This document shows, in pieces, positions 10,521-19,926 of a stretch of DNA of 46,831 nucleotides (the first letter of the stretch is position 1; each line of letters begins with the position of its first letter). Made by a program: the position numbers and the translations under genes. The notes under the pieces were generated by a model. It saw only the letters and a program-made list of their open reading frames with translations, was not told the origin of the DNA and made no database searches. Origin of the DNA: Alphaproteobacteria bacterium (GTDB lineage: Bacteria > Pseudomonadota > Alphaproteobacteria > UBA6615); contig JAPKDV010000006.1 in assembly GCA_028822385.1 (NCBI GenBank), positions 1 through 46,831 of the forward strand, given 5' to 3'.

Positions 10521-12281
10521 TTAGCTATCGTTTGTCTTGCCGCCGCCTACAGCCACACCCATGCGGCGCATGATGACGTATTGCTGGGTAATCGACAGAA
10601 GGTTGTTCCAGGTCCAGTATATCACCAGTCCGACCGGGAAATTTGCTAGGAAGAAGGTGAAAATCAGCGGCATGAACATAAAGATGCGGGCCTGAACCGG
10701 ATCCGCAGGTGCGGGGTTAAGTTTTTGCTGTGCGAACATTGTCAGCCCCATCAGGATTGGCCAGACGCCGAGAGCCAGACCAAAGGGTGGGCTCCATGCG
10801 ACCGCACCGAACAGGGTGAACAGGTTTAGAGGATCTGCAGCCGATAGATCCCGTACCCAGCCGAAGAACGGCGCATGGCGCATCTCGATTGAGACGAACA
10901 GAACCTTATAGAGCGCAAAGAACACGGGAATCTGCAGCGCGATTGGAAGGCAACCCGAAACCGGATTGACCTTCTCGCGCCGATACATGCCCATTAGCTC
11001 TTTCTGCATCTGCTGCTTGTCATCGGCGTATTTCTCCCGCAACTCGGTCATCTTAGGCTGCAGCGCCTTCATCCCACTCATCGCGCGATAGGACTTGTTG
11101 GCCAGCGGGAAGAAGATCAGCTTGATGATCACTGTCACCGCTAGGATTGCGAGACCAAAATTTCCTAGCAGGTTGGCAGCAAAAATAATCACGTTGAGCA
11201 GCGGTTTGGTTAGGAAGAAAAACCAACCGAAATCGATTGAAAGCTCAAATCGGTCGATTTCCTTACCCGGTGCGTCCCGGTATGCCTTCAGCGTCTTGAA
11301 GACCTTGGCCCCGGCAAACAGCCGGTTTGTTTTTTCTAGACTCTCACCTGGGGCCAGTGAAACGGCCGTGCCGCGATAATCGGTTTGGTACAGTTTTGAA
11401 CCGTTTGGAGTAGTGTCGAACAGAAAACGCGCATCGAGTTCTTCGTTCATGTCCGGCACAAGCGCGGTGAGCCAATAAATATCTGTGAAGCCGAGCCAGC
11501 CGCCGGTGGATTTGAAGTTTTGCGGGGCCTCGGGTTCATCCTCGAGATCGTCATAGTCGATCTCGTGCAACTGTTCATCGAGCACACCGACCGGACCTTC
11601 ATGCAGAATGAAGAATCCGCGTGTATCTGGAGTGTTAACCCTAGTGACGCGACCAAACGGACTAACATTGACGGCGGATGTGCCTGCGTTCTTTACCTGA
11701 TCGATGATCGTGAACATATAGTCCTTGTCCACGGCGATGGTTCGCGTGAGCAGCAGCCCGTCATCGGTGCGCGCGGCCAATACGACCGGTGTATTAGATG
11801 TGAGCTTGCGCTGCGCAGATGTCCATTTCGTCTGGCCCCCACCTGTCACGGCGCCATTTCCGGTCAACCAGCCGAATTCTGCGAAGTAGGGGTTCGCCGT
11901 ACCTCGGGGTGAAAGCAGGGTGATGTCTGGGCTGTTCGCTTCGATCGTCTGACGATATCTGTTCAGGGTGAGGTCATCGAAACGACCGCCCGTCAGGTTG
12001 ATTGAGCCACGATAGGACGGCGTTTCAACTAGGATGCGGTCACCTTCGGCAATAATCTCGGCGCGATCCCGCGGCGCGGCTGCCACTAGTTCCTCTACGG
12101 TCTGGCCCGGCGCGGGTAGGGATGGAACACCAATTGTGTTCGGGTCACGGCCGGCCGCTTCGGCCTGACGCTGTGCTTCGGCGACGGCCTGTTCCTGCTT
12201 TGGTTTTTCCACTAGCGTTTGCCAGCCGAGGAGAATGGCAAGCGACGCAACGATCGCGAGGATAAGGTTCTTCTGGTCCAT
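10521..12281 (-). CDS. yidC: Membrane protein insertase YidC
   Basis: N-terminal MDQKNLILAIVASLAILLGWQ, periplasmic domain, C-terminal Oxa1-like core (PVSGCLPIALQIPVFFALYKVLFVSIEMRHAPFFGW). Confidence 0.97.
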   Translation of the reverse strand: MDQKNLILAIVASLAILLGWQTLVEKPKQEQAVAEAQRQAEAAGRDPNTIGVPSLPAPGQTVEELVAAAPRDRAEIIAEGDRILVETPSYRGSINLTGGRFDDLTLNRYRQTIEANSPDITLLSPRGTANPYFAEFGWLTGNGAVTGGGQTKWTSAQRKLTSNTPVVLAARTDDGLLLTRTIAVDKDYMFTIIDQVKNAGTSAVNVSPFGRVTRVNTPDTRGFFILHEGPVGVLDEQLHEIDYDDLEDEPEAPQNFKSTGGWLGFTDIYWLTALVPDMNEELDARFLFDTTPNGSKLYQTDYRGTAVSLAPGESLEKTNRLFAGAKVFKTLKAYRDAPGKEIDRFELSIDFGWFFFLTKPLLNVIIFAANLLGNFGLAILAVTVIIKLIFFPLANKSYRAMSGMKALQPKMTELREKYADDKQQMQKELMGMYRREKVNPVSGCLPIALQIPVFFALYKVLFVSIEMRHAPFFGWVRDLSAADPLNLFTLFGAVAWSPPFGLALGVWPILMGLTMFAQQKLNPAPADPVQARIFMFMPLIFTFFLANFPVGLVIYWTWNNLLSITQQYVIMRRMGVAVGGGKTNDS

Positions 12282-12287
12282 CGCGCG

Positions 12288-12590
12288 TCAGGCCTCTAGA
12301 TGTGACACGGATACACCGTGTTCTGGTTCGAGATGTTGTTTTGCTGCGTTTCCGCAGGCATCGGGTACAGGATCGAAACCCGAGCCACCCCATGGATGAC
12401 AGGAAAGGATTCGGCCAAGGACGAGCCAGCCGCCCTTGGCCGGCCCATGTTTGTTCAGAGCTTGGCAGGCATAGCGTGAGCAGGTTGGCGCGTATCGGCA
12501 ATTGGCCCCCAAGACGGGTGAAATGCACCACTGCCAGATCCAGATCGGAAATTTGAGGATCAAGACGATCATATAGGACACTAATTTCAT
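12288..12590 (-). CDS. yidD: Membrane protein insertion efficiency factor YidD
   Basis: [29 protein letters not shown]...[23 protein letters not shown]. Confidence 0.96.
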   Translation of the reverse strand: MKLVSYMIVLILKFPIWIWQWCISPVLGANCRYAPTCSRYACQALNKHGPAKGGWLVLGRILSCHPWGGSGFDPVPDACGNAAKQHLEPEHGVSVSHLEA

Positions 12591-13015
12591 TCAACGCTGC
12601 CTTTGTGGCCCGGTAAGAACGCGTCGCATTTTTTCAGTGCAACCTCAAGGTCGGAAACCAGTTTATCGAATGCCCGCTGTGCTGTCGCAGCTCGGACTAT
12701 CACAACGTAGTCGCAATCAGCTCGGGCGAAACGGGTGATAACGCGATCAACGGCCGCACGCAAACGTCGTCGTGAGCGATTTCGGATGACCGCGTTGCCG
12801 ACTTTCCGAGTTGCGGTGAAACCGACCCGAATATTGCCATCCACCAAATTGACGTCATTGGGACGTGGTGCCACCTGAAGAACGAGCCCCGGCGCTGCCC
12901 AACGACGTTTTTGAGCCGCAATCCGAAGAAAATCAGATCGTTTAGGAAGGCGCGCTATTGACAAGACATCGCGATACCCGGATTTCGGCGTCGTTTCCAG
13001 CGCCGTGGTGTTCAT
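12587..13015 (-). CDS. rnpA: Ribonuclease P protein component
   Basis: [36 protein letters not shown] motif; between rpmH and yidD. Confidence 0.95.
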   Translation of the reverse strand: MNTTALETTPKSGYRDVLSIARLPKRSDFLRIAAQKRRWAAPGLVLQVAPRPNDVNLVDGNIRVGFTATRKVGNAVIRNRSRRRLRAAVDRVITRFARADCDYVVIVRAATAQRAFDKLVSDLEVALKKCDAFLPGHKGSVE

Positions 13016-13070
13016 AGATTTTTAATCCCGGTGATTGCGCCTACACGGTTAAACACCGTGCAGGTGCCGC

Positions 13071-13205
13071 TCAGGCGCTTAGTTTCGTGCGCCCGCGAGC
13101 GCGCCGACGTGCCAGCACTCTACGTCCACCCACAGTCTTCATACGGGATCGGAAACCATGGCGGCGCTTGCGCACCAGATTGCTCGGTTGAAATGTCCGC
13201 TTCAC
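13071..13205 (-). CDS. rpmH: 50S ribosomal protein L34 (44 aa, GTG start; absent from the supplied ORF track)
   Basis: Reverse-strand translation [44 protein letters not shown]; canonical rpmH-rnpA-yidD-yidC order. Confidence 0.98.
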   Translation of the reverse strand: MKRTFQPSNLVRKRRHGFRSRMKTVGGRRVLARRRARGRTKLSA

Positions 13206-13384
13206 GCGAATTCTCCATTGCCTTCAAGGGCTTTGCAATTTGGCCAGCTGTATACGAATACGGTGGGTGGAAGTCAACTCGTGTCAGCGGCGTTTGGTCA
13301 GCAAATATTGCTCACGCCCAAGTGAATGTTTCCGTATCGCTCACTACACAAGTAGGTTCACAACAACAAGGGTATGTAAACACG

Positions 13385-14134
13385 ATGGCAAATTCCGAAT
13401 TCCCAGCATCTCCTCCAACACGTTCAGTCTCTGTCCTGCTCAAGCGCGTTGTGCCACTGACCATTTTTTTAGCTGGTCTGGTGTTTTTTTTCGTTTTTGA
13501 CGTTGGTAGCTTCGCATCCCTCGAAACGCTACGCGAGCATCGTGAAACCTTGCAGTTATTTGTGGCAGAGAACGCTGTGCTCACGGCCTTTGCTGTTGTT
13601 ATACTCTATGCCGTGGTGGTGGCCTTTTCCTTGCCGGTCGGTATCTTCATGACCCTGACGGCAGGATTTCTGTTCGGGACCGTTGGCGGCGGCTTGATTG
13701 CTGTGGTGGGTGCAACGATCGGGGCGACGGCGCTGTTCCTGATTGCGCGCTTTGCATTTGGTGATCTGTTGCAGGCAAAGGCGGCGCCGTTTTTGCCTAA
13801 GATGCAAGAGGGTTTTAGTGCGAACGCATTGAGCTATCTTCTGGTGCTGCGGCTTCTTCCCCTGTTTCCGTTCTGGCTGGTCAATCTGGTTCCGGCATTT
13901 CTCGGAGTTTCCACAGCAACTTATGTGATAGGCACTTTCATTGGAATCATTCCAGGAACTTTCGTCTTTGCTTCGGTCGGGAATGGTATGGGTTCCTTGC
14001 TTGATGTGGGCGAGGGCCCAAGCCTTGGGATTATCTTTAAGCCCGAAGTGCTGGGTCCACTTATCGGACTCGCACTGCTGTCATTGTTGCCCGTGCTGTA
14101 CAAACGGCATCAGGCAAAGAAAAAACAGTCTTAA
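13385..14134 (+). CDS. TVP38/TMEM64-family (VTT domain) membrane protein
   Basis: FSLPVGIFMTLTAGFLFGTVGGGLIAVVGATIGATALFLIARFAFGD typical of VTT domain; start at ATG 13385 because the ORF-track N-terminus (from 13031) lies antisense to rpmH. Confidence 0.85.
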   Translation: MANSEFPASPPTRSVSVLLKRVVPLTIFLAGLVFFFVFDVGSFASLETLREHRETLQLFVAENAVLTAFAVVILYAVVVAFSLPVGIFMTLTAGFLFGTVGGGLIAVVGATIGATALFLIARFAFGDLLQAKAAPFLPKMQEGFSANALSYLLVLRLLPLFPFWLVNLVPAFLGVSTATYVIGTFIGIIPGTFVFASVGNGMGSLLDVGEGPSLGIIFKPEVLGPLIGLALLSLLPVLYKRHQAKKKQS

Positions 14135-14371
14135 GCATCCTAAAATTCACCACTCTTTTCTGAGAGATTTAGTATCCCTGTGATGAGTATAATTTGTAAC
14201 TTCGATATACATCTGGTCGGTGCCGGTTCCGGCGTGCTCTCGGAGGCGGCAGAGGGAAGTACTAAAACACAGGAAATGTCTGAATATGAATAAGCTTCTA
14301 CTCGGCGACAGCCTGTCAGATATTCTTGAACTGCGCCCGCGCATTGAACGAGTTGACTAAGGGATTTGACC

Positions 14372-14842
14372 TTAGTTGTTAGCGGCAATGGGCTTTACGA
14401 ATTGCAGTTCCAGATCCCAGGGGAAATGAATCCACGTATCCTGACTGACTTCGGTCACAAAGGTGTCGACTAGAGGCCGCCCCGCAGGCTTGGCGTAGAC
14501 CGTTGCCAGATGTGCGTTGGGTAGCATTTCCCTAACAACCTTAGCGGTTTTCCCTGTGTCGACCAGATCGTCGACAATTAGTGTGCCAGTGCCATCGCCT
14601 TCGATGGTTTTGAGTATAGTCAGTTCACCCTGAGCCTGATGCTCATAGGATGATACGCAGACCGTATCGACTAGACGCACTTCGAGTTCGCGCGAGACAA
14701 TGGCGGCGGGCACTAGGCCGCCTCGTGTGATCGCGACGATTCGCTGCCATTGTTCTATCTCCGCGAGCCGCCAGGCTAGTGCCTTGGCGTCGCGATGAAG
14801 TTGTTCCCATGAAACGGGGTAGTCGTGTTGTGAGAGAGCCAT
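14372..14842 (-). CDS. gpt: Xanthine(-guanine) phosphoribosyltransferase
   Basis: [26 protein letters not shown]...[22 protein letters not shown] PRTase motif. Confidence 0.92.
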   Translation of the reverse strand: MALSQHDYPVSWEQLHRDAKALAWRLAEIEQWQRIVAITRGGLVPAAIVSRELEVRLVDTVCVSSYEHQAQGELTILKTIEGDGTGTLIVDDLVDTGKTAKVVREMLPNAHLATVYAKPAGRPLVDTFVTEVSQDTWIHFPWDLELQFVKPIAANN

Positions 14843-15058
14843 GGGAAGGTGTCCTGAGAAGATGGGGAAGAGGACGCATTAAAGCCCCGGGGGCGTGGGT
14901 ATGCAATTATGGATTGTGATGATTAAATTCTCCACTCACCTGCGGGGTACAGGATGATGCCATCGATGCGCCAGATTCGGTTCCGCTGTCCGAAAGGTTT
15001 TCTGGCTAAGGGGGCTTGCGAAGACAAATTCCGTCACGCCGTTATCTCGAGACAAGGT

Positions 15059-15187
15059 CTAGATCTGACCTTCAATCACGTCCCGGAATGCATTACGGGA
15101 CGTGTCGTCGGACGTGCAAGCCAGGGTCTTAGTGGCGCCGTAAATTGTGATCAGAACACCGAACAGAATATCTAGGAATAGGGTCAT
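15059..15187 (-). CDS. Possible 42-aa small membrane protein
   Basis: MTLFLDILFGVLITIYGATKTLACTSDDTSRNAFRDVIEGQI*; N-terminal hydrophobic segment. Also the tail of the longer track ORF 15059..15391. No homolog known to me. Confidence 0.3.
   Translation of the reverse strand: MTLFLDILFGVLITIYGATKTLACTSDDTSRNAFRDVIEGQI
15077..15104. promoter_or_regulatory. 28-bp near-perfect palindrome, candidate operator upstream of the Lon-like gene
   Basis: CACGTCCCGGAATGCATTACGGGACGTG: 13 of 14 dyad pairs match. Confidence 0.35.
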
Positions 15188-15276
15188 ATGATGACTACAT
15201 GAGGAATTTCCTCCGATACTATCGCGACGCTTTTGGGATGAGTGTTTATAGTTTCGGGGCTTTTGAGGAGGTTTGT

Positions 15277-17655
15277 ATGGCGATCCGTAAAATTGAAGCC
15301 GCTGATGCCGGGCTTCCGGTGTTTGATTTGTCAGGAATTGACGGCCACACGGGCGGTCATGTGTTTGATCTGTCGAGCCATGCGCGGGCACGCGAAGCTT
15401 TGGGCTTTGGACTGAAAGTCCGTGACCCCGGTTTTAATATCTTTGTCGTGGGTGAGGACCGCAGTGGTCGGATGACGGCAACCCTGTCTTATCTCGAAGA
15501 AGCATTGGCTGGTGGCAAGCGTCCCGATGACTGGATCTATCTGAACAATTTCAAGAGGACCAACGAACCGCTGGCTGTGCGCCTTCCTGCAGGAGAAGGC
15601 CGTAAGTTCCGCGACGCCATGACGACGCTGGTGCCCCAGCTGCGCGAGGCTCTCCACCAGGCTTTTAGTCGTGGTGAGTATCAGCAGAGCACGAACGAGT
15701 TTGAGATGGCTATGCGGGCGGAAGTCAGTAAGGGAATCGAAACCGCGCGTGTAGTGGCAGAATCTGCCGGGCTGTCGCTGGTCCAGTCGCCCCAGGGTCT
15801 GATGGTTGTCTCCCTTGGAGAGGACGACAAACCACGTGATACTTCCGAACTTCCCGAAGCGGAGTGCAAGGCGATGGAGGAAGCCGGTCAGGAGGTCAGC
15901 GGAATACTGGCCGATGTGAACCGGGAGGCGGTGCGGCATCAGGCAAAGTTTTCCGAGCAGGTGAATGACCTGAACAACAGTGTCGCCGAGACCGCCGTTA
16001 GCGGTCTGATGGACGAACTGGGAAATAGCTTTCAGGAGCACCAGGGTCTCAATCGCTGGCTGATCGCATTCCGGGTCGATGTGATTGAGAATATCGAACT
16101 GTTCCGCGAGGCCGGTGAAGCTGCGGAAGTGCCTCCAGCTGCGCCCAAGCCATCACAGCCGACCCCCGAAGAACGCTATGCGGTCAATCTGCTAGTCGAC
16201 AATTCGGATATGTCGGGCCCGCCGATCGTGCTCGAAGGTAATCCGACATATGAAAATCTTTTCGGGCGCATCGAATATCGCCAGGTGGGCGGGGTTCTGC
16301 AGACAGACTTCTCACTAATCCAGCCCGGTGCCCTGCATCGGGCCAATGGCGGCATTCTGGTTCTGCGCGCAGAATCGATTGCAGCAGACGGCGGCAGCTG
16401 GACCCAGCTCAAGAGCGCTTTGCGTGACGGCGTGGTCCGGATGGAAGAACAATACAGGTCTGGCGGTATCCCAGTGGCTGGTGCGCCAAAACCCGCACCT
16501 GTGCCGCTCGACGTCAAGGTTGTTATCGTTGGCGGACCGCGCTGGTACTACACGTTCTTCTCCGTCGATCCGGAGTATCAGGCCTATTTCAAGGTGAAAG
16601 CAGAAATCGACGGGGATATGGACACGACCCCCGAGAACCTCGCCTGTTATGCGGGGCTGGTGCAGGGCTTTGCCACCAAACACGGTGCGACCACCTGCAC
16701 TCCGGATGCGATCGAATACTTGCTGGGCTATGCCTCGCGACTGGCCTTTGATCGCGAGAAGCTCTCGGCTCGGTTTGAGCTGGTCGAGGATATCGTCAAT
16801 GAGGCGATCTATGCCGCGCGGGCGGATGGCGACAAGCAGGTGGTTCGTGCGGCCGTTCAGGCTGCTCGCGCCAGTCGACGAAGCCGGAACTCACGCGTGG
16901 AAGATCGTACCCATGAGGGCATCCAGCGCGGCAGCGTTTTGATCTCCACAACCGGTGAAGCGGTCGGGCAGGTTAACGGGCTGACGGTTCGCGATATGGG
17001 CGACCATGCTTTCGGGGCGCCATCACGGGTTACGGCGCGGACCTCGGTCGGTCGGCGCGGGGTTACCAATATCGAACGCGAGACGATGCTCGGCGGGCCG
17101 ATCCAGCAGAAAGGGGCGATGGTTATTCAGGGATTTCTTTCCGGTCTGTTCGCGCGCAGCATGCCGCTGTCGTTCAACGCATCGATCACCTTCGAGCAAA
17201 GCTATGGCGGTGTCGAAGGCGACAGTGCTTCCATCGCCGAAGTTCTCTCGATCCTCTCTGACCTCTCCGGCGCGCCGTTGCGTCAGGACCTCGCCGTGAC
17301 GGGTTCGATGAACCAGCATGGGGACGTGCAGGCCATTGGGGGGCTCACCAACAAGGCCGAAGGCTTCCATCGAGTCTGCGTTGAAGCTGGTCCGCTTACG
17401 GGCACTCAGGGCGTGGTCTTCCCGCGCTCAAATGAGCCAAGCCTCGTGCTCGATGACCATATTGTCAAGGATATGGCGGCAGGGCGTTTCCATGCCTACT
17501 CGGCGGCCCATGTGGATGAGGCCATTGAATTGTTCACCGGAATTCCCGTGGGAATTCCGGATGAGAATGGCCAATATTCGGCCGACACGGTCTACGGTCG
17601 GGTGGCTGCACAACTAATAGAGTTCGATCGCGCGCTCGACGAGCGCGACGCCTGA
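15277..17655 (+). CDS. Lon-like protease family protein (AAA_32 / S16 C-terminal proteolytic domain)
   Basis: C-terminal S16 domain (YGGVEGDSASIAEVLSILSDLSGAPLRQDLAVTGSMNQHGDVQAIGGLTNKAEGF); start at ATG 15277 with GAGGAGG ribosome-binding site (ORF opens at 15199). Confidence 0.88.
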   Translation: MAIRKIEAADAGLPVFDLSGIDGHTGGHVFDLSSHARAREALGFGLKVRDPGFNIFVVGEDRSGRMTATLSYLEEALAGGKRPDDWIYLNNFKRTNEPLAVRLPAGEGRKFRDAMTTLVPQLREALHQAFSRGEYQQSTNEFEMAMRAEVSKGIETARVVAESAGLSLVQSPQGLMVVSLGEDDKPRDTSELPEAECKAMEEAGQEVSGILADVNREAVRHQAKFSEQVNDLNNSVAETAVSGLMDELGNSFQEHQGLNRWLIAFRVDVIENIELFREAGEAAEVPPAAPKPSQPTPEERYAVNLLVDNSDMSGPPIVLEGNPTYENLFGRIEYRQVGGVLQTDFSLIQPGALHRANGGILVLRAESIAADGGSWTQLKSALRDGVVRMEEQYRSGGIPVAGAPKPAPVPLDVKVVIVGGPRWYYTFFSVDPEYQAYFKVKAEIDGDMDTTPENLACYAGLVQGFATKHGATTCTPDAIEYLLGYASRLAFDREKLSARFELVEDIVNEAIYAARADGDKQVVRAAVQAARASRRSRNSRVEDRTHEGIQRGSVLISTTGEAVGQVNGLTVRDMGDHAFGAPSRVTARTSVGRRGVTNIERETMLGGPIQQKGAMVIQGFLSGLFARSMPLSFNASITFEQSYGGVEGDSASIAEVLSILSDLSGAPLRQDLAVTGSMNQHGDVQAIGGLTNKAEGFHRVCVEAGPLTGTQGVVFPRSNEPSLVLDDHIVKDMAAGRFHAYSAAHVDEAIELFTGIPVGIPDENGQYSADTVYGRVAAQLIEFDRALDERDA

Positions 17656-17676
17656 GGAACGCCTTATCTAGGTCCG

Positions 17677-18804
17677 TTATCGGACGTAGACGCGGACCTC
17701 ATTGTTGGCGACTTCGCCGCTCGAGGTAGAGTTCAGCGAAAGACGATCGCTCGGCAGTCCCATTTGTGAGAGGTTTTGCAACACTTGTTCGGCATTGCGC
17801 CTGGCCTGGTTGGCGTTCAGGGCGACCTGAGCTGGCGTGCCACGCTGGGATACGATTGAGACAACATCGAACACGGAGCCTGGACGACGGTTAAGCGCTT
17901 CGCTGACGGCCGTAAATAATGGTTCTTGATAGGGAACGTTCGGACGGTCAAAACGGATCACGACAAGCGCACGTAGGTTGGCCAGGTTACCGACCGTGCT
18001 GGCGCCACCGCGCGGCGCCGCTGCAGTACCGAAGGCGCGATTGGTCAGGCTGGTTCCTAGGAGTTCGCCATTCTTGACGGCGACGGATAGAACTGTGAGG
18101 TCGCTGCGCTCGCGGCTGACATAGTTAGTCTGGCGGGCGATGTCTTCATTGAGTTCGTTCAATAGGCGGTCAATCAGGACAACGGTCCGGTTGACCTCGT
18201 CCTCGAGTATGGCGAGCTGACTGTGGTCTTCGTCGACGGCACCGGTGAGACCATAAGTGGCGCGCACCGATTCTAGAATGAATGCAGAAAGTGCGCTGTT
18301 ATTAGCAACGTTGCTGGACAGAGCGGCCATTTCACCGATGCTATCGGAGATGCGATCAAGCGTAATTTGTGCTTCGGCCCAGCCAGCGACGAGGTTCGGA
18401 TTACCCGGTGTCGTGCCGACCTGCAGGGGGGCGCGAATACTAGCCGTCAGTTCCTGATAGCCACGGGCGTCCGAGATGGTCTGCGTGCGCAGGGCTTGGA
18501 GTTTTGAATTGTCATTACCGACGCCTAGTTGCATCCGCCCAAGATCGTCACGCAGGCGGTCGACCCTACGACCGACTTCTGTGCCTGTGGCCTGTCCGGC
18601 GGTCACACCTGACGGCCGGAAGTTGCTGGCCCCGAGCGCGGGAAGCGGGCTCGTTTCTACAGGGCTGGGGGCAACAATGATGCGATCACCACCCGATGGG
18701 CTTTGGCCTGTCAGCGATGGAATGAGTGCGTCATCGACAAATCCGCAGCCGGCTAACAGCAGTGCTGCGCCAGCAAATGCTGGCCAGGTTCGATTCGTTT
18801 TCAT
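17677..18804 (-). CDS. Hypothetical lipoprotein with OmpA-like features in the C-terminal region
   Basis: Signal peptide with lipobox ALLLAGC; C-terminal ...NQARRNAEQVLQNLSQMGLPSDRLSLNSTSSGEVANNEVRVYVR resembles an OmpA C-terminal segment. Confidence 0.65.
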   Translation of the reverse strand: MKTNRTWPAFAGAALLLAGCGFVDDALIPSLTGQSPSGGDRIIVAPSPVETSPLPALGASNFRPSGVTAGQATGTEVGRRVDRLRDDLGRMQLGVGNDNSKLQALRTQTISDARGYQELTASIRAPLQVGTTPGNPNLVAGWAEAQITLDRISDSIGEMAALSSNVANNSALSAFILESVRATYGLTGAVDEDHSQLAILEDEVNRTVVLIDRLLNELNEDIARQTNYVSRERSDLTVLSVAVKNGELLGTSLTNRAFGTAAAPRGGASTVGNLANLRALVVIRFDRPNVPYQEPLFTAVSEALNRRPGSVFDVVSIVSQRGTPAQVALNANQARRNAEQVLQNLSQMGLPSDRLSLNSTSSGEVANNEVRVYVR

Positions 18805-19039
18805 CCGATCCCTTATCCTTTGGTGCCCCCTGCGCTTGCCCTAGATGGGCTGGCCCGCGCGGCGGTATCGCAAAAACTGCTTATTAGCCAATCGGTTGGG
18901 CAGGATGGTACCGATTGGGTGTGCATGCGGCAAGCTGCTTTTAGTCCGGATACACAAGTAAAATATTAACCATCACAGTGCCGTCTGGAGGTATTGCAAT
19001 CGTGAAGGTGATTGATTAGCTTCCGCGCGCCTTTGGTAA

Positions 19040-19116
19040 GCGCCCGTAGCTCAACTGGATAGAGCGTCTGACTACGGATCAGGAGGTTGGGAGTTCGAAT
19101 CTTCCCGGGCGCGCCA
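19040..19116 (+). tRNA. tRNA-Arg (anticodon ACG)
   Basis: Acceptor GCGCCCG/CGGGCGC, D-arm GCTCAACTGGATAGAGC, anticodon loop CTACGGA, T-arm GGGAGTTCGAATCTTCC, encoded CCA; 77 nt. Confidence 0.97.
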
Positions 19117-19319
19117 AGGTCCGTATTTTAGATCAAGGGATTATGGGAATTTTCAGAAATCTACTGAATCTATATATCAGTTTGGCTTACATTCGTCTTG
19201 CACTTAGAAGTATGGTTCTCGCTCGATTTGATGTCGCGAGCACTTGCGGATTGAGCTCGTCCCGAGCAGCATTGAGACGAATCCGTTCGACCGCTCCCTT
19301 TCCTGTCTATGCGTTGGAT

Positions 19320-19682
19320 ATGAAAAAGCTCTCCACCATTATTATCGCCATCGGATCCTTTTTTATGGTTACGGTCGCCAACGCCGGTCCCGACGACCTG
19401 CTAGATGGGATCGTCGCACTTGAGGCCTGTGACGAGGCTAAGGAAACCAGCGACAGAGCCATGTGTGACACCTTTTTAGTGGGCGTCACAGCCACGTTTA
19501 ACTGGCAGGAAATTTATCAGGGCAAGAAGCCACCGTTCTGTATACCGGTGTCCGAAACTCTCTCGCTGAATGACTACAGGAAGGTATACGTAGATTGGAT
19601 GAACCAACATCCGCCGCAACTGCACGGTAATTCTGTTGGGTTATTCGCTATGGCGATGAATGAGACGTTTCCCTGCGGGTGA
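19320..19682 (+). CDS. Secreted Rap1a/Tai-family (T6SS amidase immunity-like) protein
   Basis: Signal peptide MKKLSTIIIAIGSFFMVTVANA; C...C...FCIP...YVDWMNQHPPQLHGNSVGLFAMAMNETFPC pattern of Rap1a-like proteins. Start at 19320, not the track start 19143. Confidence 0.65.
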   Translation: MKKLSTIIIAIGSFFMVTVANAGPDDLLDGIVALEACDEAKETSDRAMCDTFLVGVTATFNWQEIYQGKKPPFCIPVSETLSLNDYRKVYVDWMNQHPPQLHGNSVGLFAMAMNETFPCG

Positions 19683-19824
19683 AGGCTTACGGAAAACCCA
19701 GTCATCTGCAGCAAATCAGTGTGGGGCCACGCAGTGATCTCATTTGAGCCATGCAACTAGCGCGCATCCAGAGTTCCTTAAGCTTCGTAAAGGTAATTAA
19801 GTGAAACTTGATGGAGTTTATGAA

Positions 19825-19905
19825 ATGTTCAACTACCTCTGCTGCCTTGCCTACAAAATCTACGAAGGCCGCTCGGCCCAATACTGGGTTGATAGCAGCT
19901 GCTAA
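19825..19905 (+). CDS. Candidate 26-aa Cys/Tyr-containing microprotein
   Basis: ATG with GGAG 9 nt upstream; MFNYLCCLAYKIYEGRSAQYWVDSSC*; followed by a strong hairpin 21 nt downstream. Confidence 0.4.
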   Translation: MFNYLCCLAYKIYEGRSAQYWVDSSC

Positions 19906-19926
19906 CCGATCAATGTTGTTTTTGGA

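Noticed and set aside
13031-13384. 118-residue N-terminal extension of the VTT-domain ORF
   Set aside because: Lies antisense to the unambiguous rpmH gene; sequence is not protein-like and a good ATG exists at 13385.
15331-16041. 236-aa minus-strand ORF inside the Lon-like gene
   Set aside because: Fully antisense to a well-supported CDS; no recognisable family.
19091-19116. tRNA 3' end as an att site with a second copy in the window
   Set aside because: I could not find a second copy of the tRNA 3' sequence; only short partial matches such as CTTCCCGGG near 31345.
19143-19319. N-terminal extension of the Rap1a-like ORF
   Set aside because: A clear signal peptide starts at 19320; the upstream part lacks protein-like features.
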